Of a stretch of 22,303 nt of DNA, positions 15,590-22,303 are shown in pieces. The notes under the pieces were generated by a model. The model saw only the letters and a program-made list of their open reading frames with translations. It did not search any database and had not been told where the DNA came from. This stretch comes from JBBDWZ01 sp050732575. Lineage in GTDB: Bacteria > Gemmatimonadota > Gemmatimonadetes > Longimicrobiales > RSA9. The stretch is from contig JBOHRF010000061.1 of assembly GCA_050732575.1 (NCBI GenBank), positions 1 to 22,303 on the forward strand. The letters run 5' to 3'. How positions within the stretch are numbered: position 1 is the first letter of the stretch; every line of letters starts with the position of its first letter. Position numbers and translations under genes: made by a program.

Positions 15590-17061
15590 TCGAGGGCGCG
15601 GGCGCATCAACTGCGGGCGCGGATTGGGGATCGCGCATGCTCGTACGCAGGGAGTTCCACTCGTTCGACGCGGCCGGCGCGCGTTATCTCTACCTGGTAC
15701 CGTCCGCTGGCGTCGTTCGTCTCGATGAGGTTACGCAGAGTGTGCTCGATACGCTCGGCCATGACCAGCTCCCGCGCGAGCAGGTCACAGCCGCACTGTC
15801 CGATCGGTTTTCCGCCAGTGATGTCGACGCCGGGATTCGTGAGTTGCTGGCGATCCAGGCCATACGCGTGAAATCCGTTCCCTCGCCCTCGCCCTCGCCC
15901 TCACCGTCACCTAAGGTCCCTAAGCGCATCCCGCTCACTACGCTGGTCCTGAACGTGACCAGCAAGTGCAACCTGGCCTGCACGTACTGCTACGAGTACG
16001 GTGAGGACAAGATTGTGGAGGCCAGCAGCAAACCGCGCTTCATGGATGAGCAAACCGCCCGCAAGAGTGTCGACTTCCTGTTCCAGGAATCCGGTCAGAA
16101 CCAAGTTGTGCATCTCACATTCTTTGGTGGCGAGACGCTGCTCAACTTCAAGGTGCTGAAGCACGCGCTCGCGTACGCGCGCGAGCGCGCGGCCGCGTTG
16201 GGCAAGGAAGTCGACGTCAGCATGACCACCAATGCCACGCTGCTGCGCGACGAAGTGGTCGATTGGATGATCGAGAATCAAGTGGGCGTCACGGTCTCGA
16301 TCGATGGTGCCAAAGAGCAACAGGACAAGTTTCGCACGTTCAAGAATGGTCTGGGCAGCTATGACGTGATGTTGCCCAGAATCAAGGAGCTATTGGCGCG
16401 GCATCGCGCGCGCCCGATTGGTGCCCGGGTCACACTCACGCGTCAGAACCTGGACGTGGTCGGGATTTTCCAGCACCTGACGCAGGAGATCGGCTTCTGG
16501 GAAGTCGGCTTTGCGCCAGTCACGACCTCGAACCAGCGCGACTACGCGATTCGCGATGAGGGCTTCAACCACATGCTGGGTCAGTTCCAGCAGCTGGCCA
16601 GCGATTTCCTGGCGCACGCCCTGGTGAACAAGCATCACGGTTTCTCGAACGTGAAAGACACGCTCGAAGAGATCCACAAAGGCATGAGCAAGGCCTATCC
16701 CTGCGGTGCCGGACTGGGGTTGATGGGAGTAGCTACGGATGGTGATGTCGCGCTCTGCCACCGCTTTGCCGGTTCCGATCAGCACAAGATCGGCACGGTA
16801 TTCGACGGTGTGAACCACGCCCAGCAGGATGACTTCCTGGCCCGCCATCACATCGAGAGCAAGACCGACTGCCGCACCTGCTGGGCACGCCCCATTTGCG
16901 CGGGCGGCTGTTATCACGAAGCGCATACACGCTATGGCACGACCGAGCGGCCCAACCTGCACTACTGCGACTGGATCCGCAGCTGGACGGATACCTGCCT
17001 GCGCGTATACGGCACACTGGCAGAAAAGAATCCCGCCTACCTGGGACGGTTCGATGCTTGA
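15586..17061 (+). CDS. qhpD: QhpD radical SAM/SPASM maturase for QhpC thioether crosslinks
   Basis: This encodes 491 residues from an ATG 8 bases after GGAGG (15573-15577) that overlaps the qhpA stop. Residues about 18-98 form a PqqD-like peptide-recognition domain (YLYLVPSAGVVRLDEVTQSV, then VDAGIRELLAIQAI). A Pro-Ser repeat linker lies at 99-109. The radical SAM barrel carries the cluster motif C128-x3-C132-x2-C135 (CNLACTYC) and the FFGGETLLN SAM-binding segment. The SPASM region has Cys373, 391, 429, 432, 438, 442, 461 and 471, enough for two auxiliary iron-sulfur clusters. In Paracoccus this enzyme joins Cys sulfur to the methylene carbons of Asp and Glu in QhpC, in the cytoplasm. It overlaps qhpC by 8 bases, so enzyme and substrate are translationally coupled. 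Confidence 0.95.
   Translation: MIEGAGASTAGADWGSRMLVRREFHSFDAAGARYLYLVPSAGVVRLDEVTQSVLDTLGHDQLPREQVTAALSDRFSASDVDAGIRELLAIQAIRVKSVPSPSPSPSPSPKVPKRIPLTTLVLNVTSKCNLACTYCYEYGEDKIVEASSKPRFMDEQTARKSVDFLFQESGQNQVVHLTFFGGETLLNFKVLKHALAYARERAAALGKEVDVSMTTNATLLRDEVVDWMIENQVGVTVSIDGAKEQQDKFRTFKNGLGSYDVMLPRIKELLARHRARPIGARVTLTRQNLDVVGIFQHLTQEIGFWEVGFAPVTTSNQRDYAIRDEGFNHMLGQFQQLASDFLAHALVNKHHGFSNVKDTLEEIHKGMSKAYPCGAGLGLMGVATDGDVALCHRFAGSDQHKIGTVFDGVNHAQQDDFLARHHIESKTDCRTCWARPICAGGCYHEAHTRYGTTERPNLHYCDWIRSWTDTCLRVYGTLAEKNPAYLGRFDA
15880..15909 (+). repeat. Hexanucleotide repeat coding a Pro-Ser linker in qhpD
   Basis: CCCTCG is repeated three times, followed by CCCTCA and CCGTCA, giving five Pro-Ser units (residues 99-108) and a final Pro. 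The repeat keeps the frame whatever its copy number and joins the peptide-recognition domain to the radical SAM domain. Confidence 0.85.
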
Positions 17062-17398
17062 ACACATTGCAGCGATCAATCGCAAGGCGAAACAGATCGA
17101 ATACCTCAACGATCAGGATGTAATCGCACTGCAGCAGGGTGGCGCACCCGGTGCGCGACCACCAGGTCCCCACATCCCGCTCGGTTGCTCGTTCGTGTTT
17201 GCGCCCGGGTGGGAAGTCGACAGTACAGGCGGCACCGCGGGACTCTGCCAGCCGGTCGAGCGCGACCTGTACGACTGTCACCTGACCTGCTTCTGGCCGG
17301 CCCACGTGCCAGACCTCTACAACCATGCGCCCGACTGGACCGCCAAATGTGCCGCTGCCCAGAAGGACTGGCGCAAGATCGATTTGATCTTCCCATGA
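17054..17398 (+). CDS. qhpC: QhpC precursor: gamma subunit carrying cysteine tryptophylquinone
   Basis: This encodes 114 residues; the ATG at 17054 lies in the end of qhpD. Compared with the solved gamma subunit, whose crosslinks are Cys7-Glu16, Cys27-Asp33 and Cys41-Asp49 and whose cofactor is Cys37-Trp43, every position is present with a constant offset of 38: Cys45, Glu54, Cys65, Asp71, Cys75, Cys79, Trp81 and Asp87. Key stretches are APGWEVD, LCQPVERDLYDC and CFWPAHVPD. By that offset the mature chain begins near residue 39, leaving a leader of about 38 residues that contains the helical INRKAKQIEYLND and a Pro-rich junction (ARPPGPHIP). There is no Sec signal peptide, consistent with maturation in the cytoplasm and dedicated export. 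Cys99 is an extra cysteine outside the known set. The stop overlaps the qhpB start by 4 bases. Confidence 0.97.
   Translation: MLEHIAAINRKAKQIEYLNDQDVIALQQGGAPGARPPGPHIPLGCSFVFAPGWEVDSTGGTAGLCQPVERDLYDCHLTCFWPAHVPDLYNHAPDWTAKCAAAQKDWRKIDLIFP
17375..17391 (+). other. Inverted repeat just before the qhpB start
   Basis: AAGATC (17375-17380) and GATCTT (17386-17391) can pair across the loop GATTT, three bases before the qhpB ATG. It lies inside the end of qhpC, where a Shine-Dalgarno for qhpB would be expected and none is seen. It may tune reinitiation or be a by-product of coding KIDLIF. Confidence 0.3.
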
Positions 17399-18519
17399 TT
17401 CGGATAGCGGAGCGCGCAGCGCGCAGCGCGGTTCTATGCGCAGCAGTGGTCTCGACGCCCGCTGTGCTGCCGGCGCAGAACGGTGCCGTGTCGGGCGGCA
17501 ACGCCACCATACTGGTCGGCACCTACACGAAGGGCATCCTGGTACTCGACGAGAGGAACATGGCGGTCGTCGATACCATGAAGGTCAGTATTGGCACGCC
17601 GGTCCAAATGGTGCTCTCGTCCGATCGGACCCGACTGTACACCACGGATCCCTACTTCGAGACCGTGGAAGTCTTCGACCTGGCCACACGCAAGGCGGTG
17701 GACAAGTTCACGCTCACTGAGGGCAACAAACGGGTGCGCATCTCGGGGCTGAACGTCGATCCGAAGCATCGTTTTGCCGTGTTCCTGATCAAGACGTTCA
17801 CGAAGAAGATCGATCGCTTCGAGATCGGCGCGCCCAAGCTGGTGAAGTACGATCTGGCGCAACACAAGGTGACGGACACCATTCCGTGGCCGCGCGACGA
17901 GGAGCGCGAAAACGCGCGCATCTTATTTTCGCCCAGCGGCGAGAACCTGTACTTCTTCACCAACGATGACATCCTGATCTACAACGCGAACACGTTGAAG
18001 CAGGTGGATCGCTGGGACTACGCGCAGCCGCTCGAGCAGGGCATGGGTCGCTTCAACTTCGGCTTTCCCGCAGATGTCTACGAGGAACCGGGATTCTATA
18101 CGGGCCTGTTCCGCATTACGGACCCGGTGCAGAACCGCCAGTTGATGGGTGTGGCTCGCGTGAATCTCGAGCAGCGCACGGTTGACTTCTATACGCTGGG
18201 TCCGAGTGGTCCGACGGGTCTCGCCCTGTCGCCCGATCGCAAACGCGGCTGGGGCATCCGGCAGGAGATCGGGCTGTATGAGTTCTGGACCTTCGATCTC
18301 GAGCAGCGGCGCGTGGTCGGCCGCACCGAGTTCAAGGGTCGTCCGCGTATGGGTCTCACCCCCAGCTCGAACGGGCGCATCCTGTACATCCACACGGCCG
18401 GTCCGACCATCGACCTTTACGACAGCCAGACGTTTCGTCTATTGCGCACGGTCGATCTGGGCGCCGACATGACGCGCTTCATGGTCGTGCCCTCGACGCC
18501 CGCAGCCGGCCGGCGTTAG
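17395..18519 (+). CDS. qhpB: Quinohemoprotein amine dehydrogenase beta subunit (beta-propeller)
   Basis: This encodes 374 residues from an ATG overlapping the qhpC stop (ATGA). The N-terminus is a signal peptide with core AVLCAAVVSTPAVL and likely cleavage after LPA at 27. The mature chain shows repeating YVTN/WD-like blades: ILVGTYTKGILVLDERN, RLYTTDPYFETVEVFDLATR, NLYFFTNDDILIYNANTL, TGLALSPDRKRGWG and RILYIHTAGPTIDLYD. This fits the seven-bladed propeller that holds the gamma subunit in the periplasmic enzyme, and the mature length is close to that of the characterised subunit. A GTG-type upstream extension in the same frame exists but would overlap most of qhpC and remove the signal peptide from the N-terminus. 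It is cotranscribed with the rest of the locus. Confidence 0.93.
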   Translation: MIRIAERAARSAVLCAAVVSTPAVLPAQNGAVSGGNATILVGTYTKGILVLDERNMAVVDTMKVSIGTPVQMVLSSDRTRLYTTDPYFETVEVFDLATRKAVDKFTLTEGNKRVRISGLNVDPKHRFAVFLIKTFTKKIDRFEIGAPKLVKYDLAQHKVTDTIPWPRDEERENARILFSPSGENLYFFTNDDILIYNANTLKQVDRWDYAQPLEQGMGRFNFGFPADVYEEPGFYTGLFRITDPVQNRQLMGVARVNLEQRTVDFYTLGPSGPTGLALSPDRKRGWGIRQEIGLYEFWTFDLEQRRVVGRTEFKGRPRMGLTPSSNGRILYIHTAGPTIDLYDSQTFRLLRTVDLGADMTRFMVVPSTPAAGRR

Positions 18520-18537
18520 CCGAAGTCGCAGGTCGCC

Positions 18538-20268
18538 TTGATTGACCGCGATCTGCGGCGCGCGCTCGCCTACGTAGCGCCACACTGGCGCCGGCTCATC
18601 CTGGTGCTGGTGCTCTCGTTGGCTGGCACCGCGCTCACCCTCTACCTGCCGTACCTATCGAGAGATCTGGTCGACCGCGCGCTGCTCGGCCGCAACACCG
18701 GCGCATTGATCCGCATCGTTTTGGTATTCAGCGGCATCACGCTGGCCAGTTTTGTGCTCAACGTCATCAGCGGCTTGCGCTACACGCGCGTTTCGGCCGA
18801 CATCCTGTTCGAGATGCGGCTCGATCTGTATCACCATCTGCAACGGTTGTCTCCGCGTTTCTACGCGCACATGCCGCTGGGTCAAATCGTTTCGCGCATC
18901 AACAGCGACATTGGAGAAATCCAACGTGTGGCTGCCGAGGTCGCGCTGGCCTCAGTCAGCAACCTGCTTTTCCTGGCTGGAACCGTCGGCATGCTGGTCT
19001 ACCTGGACGCGCGGCTTTTCCTGGTCAGCCTGGTACTCCTGCCGGCCGCGTTGTGGACGTTGGTGCGCTATCGGCGGCGGCTGGAGACCGCAGTAGCCGA
19101 TTTGCGTGAACGCAGTGCCGATATCGGCACGTTTCTGATCGATACGCTGCAAGGCATGCGGCTCACGGTCGGCGCCAATGCGCAGGCCCGTGAAGTCGAT
19201 CGGTTCCGCGGCAAGAACGATGGCTTCATTGCATCGCTCATGGCCATGCGCAAGCTGACCTACTACGCCGGCGGATTGCCCGGGCTGATCCTGGCCGCGG
19301 GCAGCAGCATCGTGTTCCTCTATGGTGGCATGCGCGTGATCGAGGGCACGCTCACGATGGGCACCATGGTGGCATTCATTGCTTACCAGATGCGACTCAT
19401 GGGGCCGGTGCAGGCGCTCATGGATCTGTACGCCAGCGTCGCTACGGCGCGCGTTTCACTGCGGCGCGTCCAGCAGATCCTGGACGCGCCGGTCGATGTC
19501 GTGGAACCGGCAGCGCCTATTGCGCTGGCGCAGGTGCGCGGCCAACTCGGCTTCGAGCACGTATCCTTCAGCTTTGGCCGCGGCGCGCCCGTGCTTTCCG
19601 GCTTTCAGCTCGAAATTCAACCGGGTGAAGTGGTTGCGCTGGTTGGCTCGAGTGGTGGCGGCAAATCGACGATTGCCGATCTGCTCGTGCGGCAGCTGGA
19701 CCCTGATTCCGGCCGCATCCTGCTGGATGGCCGCGACCTGCGCGACTTGCGGCTCACCGATGTGCGCCAGTACGTCGCCGTGGTCGATCAGGACCCGTTC
19801 ATCCTGAATGCGACCATCGCAGAAAACATTCGCTACGCGCGGTCGGCGGCGACCACGGAGCAGATTGCAAGCGTGGCGCGTGCGGCCGGGTTGTCCGAGC
19901 TGATCGAGCGGCTGCCCGCCGGGTTGGACACGATGGTAGGTGAGCGCGGCCGCGCGCTCTCCGCCGGCGAACGCCAACGCATTGCCATCGCGCGCGCGTT
20001 CCTGGCCGATCCTGCCGTGCTGGTCCTCGATGAAGCCACCGCGGCACTGGATCCCGCCACTGAAGCTCTGGTCGTGGCCGGCTACGAGGCGATCATGCGC
20101 GGACGCACCACGGTAATCATCACGCATCGACTCGAGTTGGCCCGGCTGGCCGATCGCGTGGTCGTGCTCGAGCAGGGCCGCGTTTGTGAGGAAGGCTCGC
20201 CGGAATCGTTGTTGGCCCGCGGCGGTGCGTTTGCCCGCCTGTTCGCCTCGCTTCAACCCGTCGAGTGA
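18538..20268 (+). CDS. qhpF: QhpF: ABC transporter half-unit, presumed exporter of the QhpC peptide
   Basis: This encodes 576 residues, apparently from a TTG at 18538 (AGG about six bases upstream). The N-terminal half has five to six membrane segments (for example LILVLVLSLAGTALTLYL, VALASVSNLLFLAGTVGML and LPGLILAAGSSIVFLYGG). The C-terminal half is a complete ATPase: Walker A GSSGGGKST at 370-378, Q-loop VVDQDPF, signature LSAGERQ at 474-480, Walker B VLVLDEATA with Asp498-Glu499, and H-loop ITHRLE. It would act as a homodimer in the inner membrane. There is no N-terminal C39 peptidase domain, in agreement with leader removal by the separate protease encoded next. The last codon overlaps the protease start (GTGA). 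The transport substrate is inferred from the locus. Confidence 0.9.
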   Translation: MIDRDLRRALAYVAPHWRRLILVLVLSLAGTALTLYLPYLSRDLVDRALLGRNTGALIRIVLVFSGITLASFVLNVISGLRYTRVSADILFEMRLDLYHHLQRLSPRFYAHMPLGQIVSRINSDIGEIQRVAAEVALASVSNLLFLAGTVGMLVYLDARLFLVSLVLLPAALWTLVRYRRRLETAVADLRERSADIGTFLIDTLQGMRLTVGANAQAREVDRFRGKNDGFIASLMAMRKLTYYAGGLPGLILAAGSSIVFLYGGMRVIEGTLTMGTMVAFIAYQMRLMGPVQALMDLYASVATARVSLRRVQQILDAPVDVVEPAAPIALAQVRGQLGFEHVSFSFGRGAPVLSGFQLEIQPGEVVALVGSSGGGKSTIADLLVRQLDPDSGRILLDGRDLRDLRLTDVRQYVAVVDQDPFILNATIAENIRYARSAATTEQIASVARAAGLSELIERLPAGLDTMVGERGRALSAGERQRIAIARAFLADPAVLVLDEATAALDPATEALVVAGYEAIMRGRTTVIITHRLELARLADRVVVLEQGRVCEEGSPESLLARGGAFARLFASLQPVE

Positions 20269-20987
20269 GCTCCGGCTTCACGCTCGATCATCCCGCGTTC
20301 CGCGGAACCGGCCGGTCCATCCGCGTGGCCGTCATCGACAGCGGCGTACACATCGGCAACCCGCACATCACGCCACCGGTAACAGGTGTGCACCTTACCG
20401 AAACCGGCCTGGACTTTGATGCGGTGGATCGGCTGGGGCACGGTACGGCGGTTTCAGCCGCGATTCTCGAGAAGGCGCCGCACATCGAATGGCATGCCTA
20501 CCGCGTGTTCGATCGCAATCTTGCCACCAGTGCCGTGATTCTGGCGCGTGCCATAACGATGGCCGCGGACGCAGAATGCCGGCTGATCAACCTAAGCCTC
20601 GGCACGGCCAACCCCGAGCGCGCAGCCGTGATGCGCGCGGCCGTCGACCATGCCACCCAGCGCAATGCCATCATCGTTTCGGCCTTTGAACTGAACGCAA
20701 CGAAGTGGTTACCCGGAAGTCTGGCGGGAGTGGCTGGCGTACGGCTGGACTCCAGTTGTCCACGAAACGAGCTTCACATCGGTGAAGTCGATGGCTCCCC
20801 CGTCTTCATGGCGTCCGGTCTTCCCCGGCCGATTCCCGCAGTGCCACCCGAGCAAAATCTGCAAGGCATCAGCTTCGCAGTGGCCAATGTGACCGGCTTT
20901 CTGGCGCGGCTGTTAGAGTCAAAACCGCATTTGCGTACGCCTCGCGATGTCCTGGATTTCCTTCAACGTGATGCACCGAACAGCTGA
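20265..20987 (+). CDS. qhpE: QhpE: intracellular subtilisin-like protease for the QhpC leader
   Basis: This encodes 240 residues from a GTG overlapping the qhpF stop. The catalytic triad is visible: Asp25 in VAVIDSGVH, His59 in GHGTAVSA and Ser203 in GISFAVANVTG. The protein is much shorter than secreted subtilisins and has neither signal peptide nor propeptide, so it acts in the cytoplasm. In Paracoccus the equivalent protease removes the QhpC leader and is essential for enzyme formation. The serine motif is GIS-F-A rather than the common GTS-M-A, and the usual AAGN oxyanion segment is replaced by SAFELNATKW, in which Asn144 might serve. These departures fit a dedicated maturation protease with one substrate. 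It is the last gene of the qhp set. Confidence 0.92.
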   Translation: MSSGFTLDHPAFRGTGRSIRVAVIDSGVHIGNPHITPPVTGVHLTETGLDFDAVDRLGHGTAVSAAILEKAPHIEWHAYRVFDRNLATSAVILARAITMAADAECRLINLSLGTANPERAAVMRAAVDHATQRNAIIVSAFELNATKWLPGSLAGVAGVRLDSSCPRNELHIGEVDGSPVFMASGLPRPIPAVPPEQNLQGISFAVANVTGFLARLLESKPHLRTPRDVLDFLQRDAPNS

Positions 20988-21496
20988 AAGGACCTGGGAT
21001 ATCCAACTCTAAAGAGTAGCGCGTCTCTGAAAGCCGCATTGCCACTCACGTGCGGCACGCGATGGTCGAGTTCTCAGGGTATGCGGACCCACCGTCATCA
21101 CGCCTTTCGGCTCAATTCGACATGGTGCTGCCCCGACGCGAGCGCTATCTACGTCGCGGACTCGGGCGTCCGCGTTCCTCGCCGGGACTCCGGCAATGCG
21201 AGCGCGACGTCGTCTTTGCCCCAGCGTTTCCCTTATTGGGAGTGGGGCAAATCTGACGCAACTATGAACAGGCAATGCGGCTCCAGTGGTTTTGATCTGC
21301 ATGGTCGGATTTCGTTTGACGGTTCCAGGGGCAGTAATTGTGGCTCCATCTGCCCAAGAATAGGCCGTGAGGTGCATTTCACGACCGCGAGCAGGGCGAG
21401 GTCGCCTCACGATGGCGCGCAAACGACGCGACATCAGACACGGTGGTGGCCGAGCGTATGCCAGGCGCGCGCATAACGACAGGAACGGTGGGCAAC
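20988..21496. other. Gene-poor region with hairpins
   Basis: I find no convincing coding sequence in these 509 bases. Open frames exist on both strands (21039-21476 plus, 21009-21572 minus), but their products are Arg/Ser/Cys/His-rich with no domain, and the minus one runs into the next gene. Base composition dips around 21250-21350 relative to neighbours. Small inverted repeats occur at 21033-21056 (GCCGCA/TGCGGC) and 21181-21194 (GCCGG-GACT-CCGGC), with a larger one at 21215-21251. The stretch may hold the end of the qhp transcript, the promoter of the next gene and possibly remnant DNA. Confidence 0.5.
21215..21251. terminator. Strong compound hairpin downstream of qhpE
   Basis: TTTGCCCCA (21215-21223) pairs perfectly with TGGGGCAAA (21243-21251). 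Inside, TCCC (21229-21232) pairs with GGGA (21238-21241) around the loop TTATT. The result is a 9-bp stem, a short bulge and a 4-5-bp upper stem. It lies 228 bases after the qhpE stop. No T-run follows on either strand, so an intrinsic terminator is not certain. Confidence 0.45.
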
Positions 21497-22303
21497 GTGG
21501 CAACACGTCGCGAAATCGAGGGCATCCTGTGTGAGGTCGGCAGGGCGCAGCATGGGATCGCGACACGCGCACAGCTGCTGAAGCGAGGCCTTGCGCCCCA
21601 CGCGATCGACGGAATAGTGCGCGCGGGGCGAGTGATCGTGCTGCGGCGCGGTCTGTACCAGATCGGGCCGCAGCCAGCGGTGCGTGCGGCCGAGACCGCG
21701 GCGGTGCTCGCGTGCGGTCCCGAGGGGAGAGTCAGTCACACGAGCGCGGCCACATTTCAGGGCCTGCTGGATGCGACTCGCGCTCGAAGAACCGTGGAGG
21801 TTACGGTGCCGCGCGGCAAACGACGTTGTATTGAAGGAGTGCGGATCCACCGCATGCGTGACTTGTTGCCGGACGAAGTTACCGTGCATGACGGCATTCC
21901 GGTGACGACGCCGGCTCGGACGCTGCTCGACATCGCCGAGGTAATGACGTCCCGCGAGGTGGAGCAGGCGCTTGCGACGGCCTATCGCAAGGGGCTGCTA
22001 ACTCCTGAGGCAATGCGCAAGATGGTGGAACGGCACCCGCGACACCGGGGCGCGCCGTTGATGCGGCGACTGCTGGACACGGAAGGCGGTCCGGCCTTCA
22101 CACGCTCGAAAGCCGAAGAGAAGCTGCTCGAGATCCTGGTGAGCGCACTTTTGCCGCGGCCGGAGCTGAATGTGAGGGTGCTCGGCCACGAAGTGGATTT
22201 TCTGTGGCGGAAAGCACGCGTGGTGGCGGAGGTGGATGGATATGAATTCCACTCTTCAGTGGAGTCGTTTGCGGCGGATCGCCGGCGCGACGCCGAGCTG
22301 ACG
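21497..22303 (+). CDS. AbiEi-like HTH protein with DUF559 nuclease-fold domain (partial, runs off the edge)
   Basis: An open frame of 269 codons reaches the window edge. I chose the GTG at 21497 (V-ATRREIEGIL); a GTG at 21488 is in frame and close to AGGA. The N-terminus (about 1-55) is the AbiEi-type winged helix (AQHGIATRAQLLKRGLA, then GRVIVLRRGLYQIG). The middle (60-150) matches the AbiEi antitoxin body (RVSHTSAATFQGLL, TVEVTVPRGKR, GIPVTTPARTLLDIA). The C-terminus from about 200 is a DUF559/VSR-like endonuclease fold with Asp234 (HEVDFLW), Glu245 and Asp247 (AEVDGYEFH) and the RRRDAEL helix. Such proteins usually occur without an AbiEii toxin partner, and none is visible upstream. Whether it represses, cleaves DNA or both is unknown. 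The last part of the DUF559 domain is beyond the window. Confidence 0.85.
   Translation, partial: MATRREIEGILCEVGRAQHGIATRAQLLKRGLAPHAIDGIVRAGRVIVLRRGLYQIGPQPAVRAAETAAVLACGPEGRVSHTSAATFQGLLDATRARRTVEVTVPRGKRRCIEGVRIHRMRDLLPDEVTVHDGIPVTTPARTLLDIAEVMTSREVEQALATAYRKGLLTPEAMRKMVERHPRHRGAPLMRRLLDTEGGPAFTRSKAEEKLLEILVSALLPRPELNVRVLGHEVDFLWRKARVVAEVDGYEFHSSVESFAADRRRDAELT

Noticed and set aside
6023..20987. Functional link between the oxidases and the amine dehydrogenase
   Set aside because: Both are exported redox systems, but an unrelated ankyrin gene with its own promoter lies between them and no shared regulatory motif is visible.
21033..21056. GCCGCA/TGCGGC inverted repeat as an intrinsic terminator for the qhp genes
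   Set aside because: The stem is only six bases with a 12-base loop, and there is no T-run after it.
21039..21476. 145-codon open frame on the plus strand after qhpE
   Set aside because: The product is Arg/Ser/Cys-rich with no domain or signal, has no ribosome-binding site and contains the 21215-21251 hairpin.
21009..21572. 187-codon open frame on the minus strand after qhpE
   Set aside because: It overlaps the start of the well-supported AbiEi-like gene and its translation shows no family features.

Overview
The window is GC-rich, densely coded DNA from a soil- or water-type Gram-negative bacterium. Gemmatimonadota is my best guess. It rests on a 951-residue membrane regulator with an N-terminal BTAD (SARP-like) domain and C-terminal TPR repeats, a frameshifted TPR relative of that kind, small lipoproteins and a lone AbiEi/DUF559 protein. 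This is inference, since the window contains no rRNA.

Layout. Positions 1-2135 hold the tail of an upstream gene, translationally coupled to an exported protein of unknown function, then two small lipoproteins. A frameshifted TPR remnant (2286-2857, minus) follows. Next comes the BTAD-TPR regulator (minus), divergent from two tandem multicopper oxidase genes (6023-10371). Their shared promoter region carries direct repeats at 11-bp spacing and two palindromes. Each oxidase has four cupredoxin-like domains, and the copper motifs appear in permuted order: the HxxHxH/HCHxxxH half precedes the HWHG/HxH half. An ankyrin-repeat gene with its own sigma70-like promoter lies at 10630-12264.

The centre of interest is 12376-20987. 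It is a complete biosynthetic locus for quinohemoprotein amine dehydrogenase, in the order qhpG-A-D-C-B-F-E. QhpC is the peptide precursor of the gamma subunit, and every residue known to form the cysteine tryptophylquinone cofactor and the three Cys-Asp/Glu thioethers is present at the expected spacing. QhpD (radical SAM/SPASM) makes the thioethers, QhpG (flavoprotein) hydroxylates the tryptophan, QhpE (intracellular subtilisin) removes the leader, and QhpF (ABC transporter) is the presumed exporter. QhpA (di-heme) and QhpB (beta-propeller) carry signal peptides and form the periplasmic enzyme with QhpC. The A-D-C-B genes overlap by 4-8 bases, F and E overlap by 4 bases, and so they are probably translated from one message.

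Positions 20988-21496 hold no convincing gene but do contain a strong compound hairpin. The window ends inside an AbiEi-like HTH protein with a DUF559 nuclease-fold domain.
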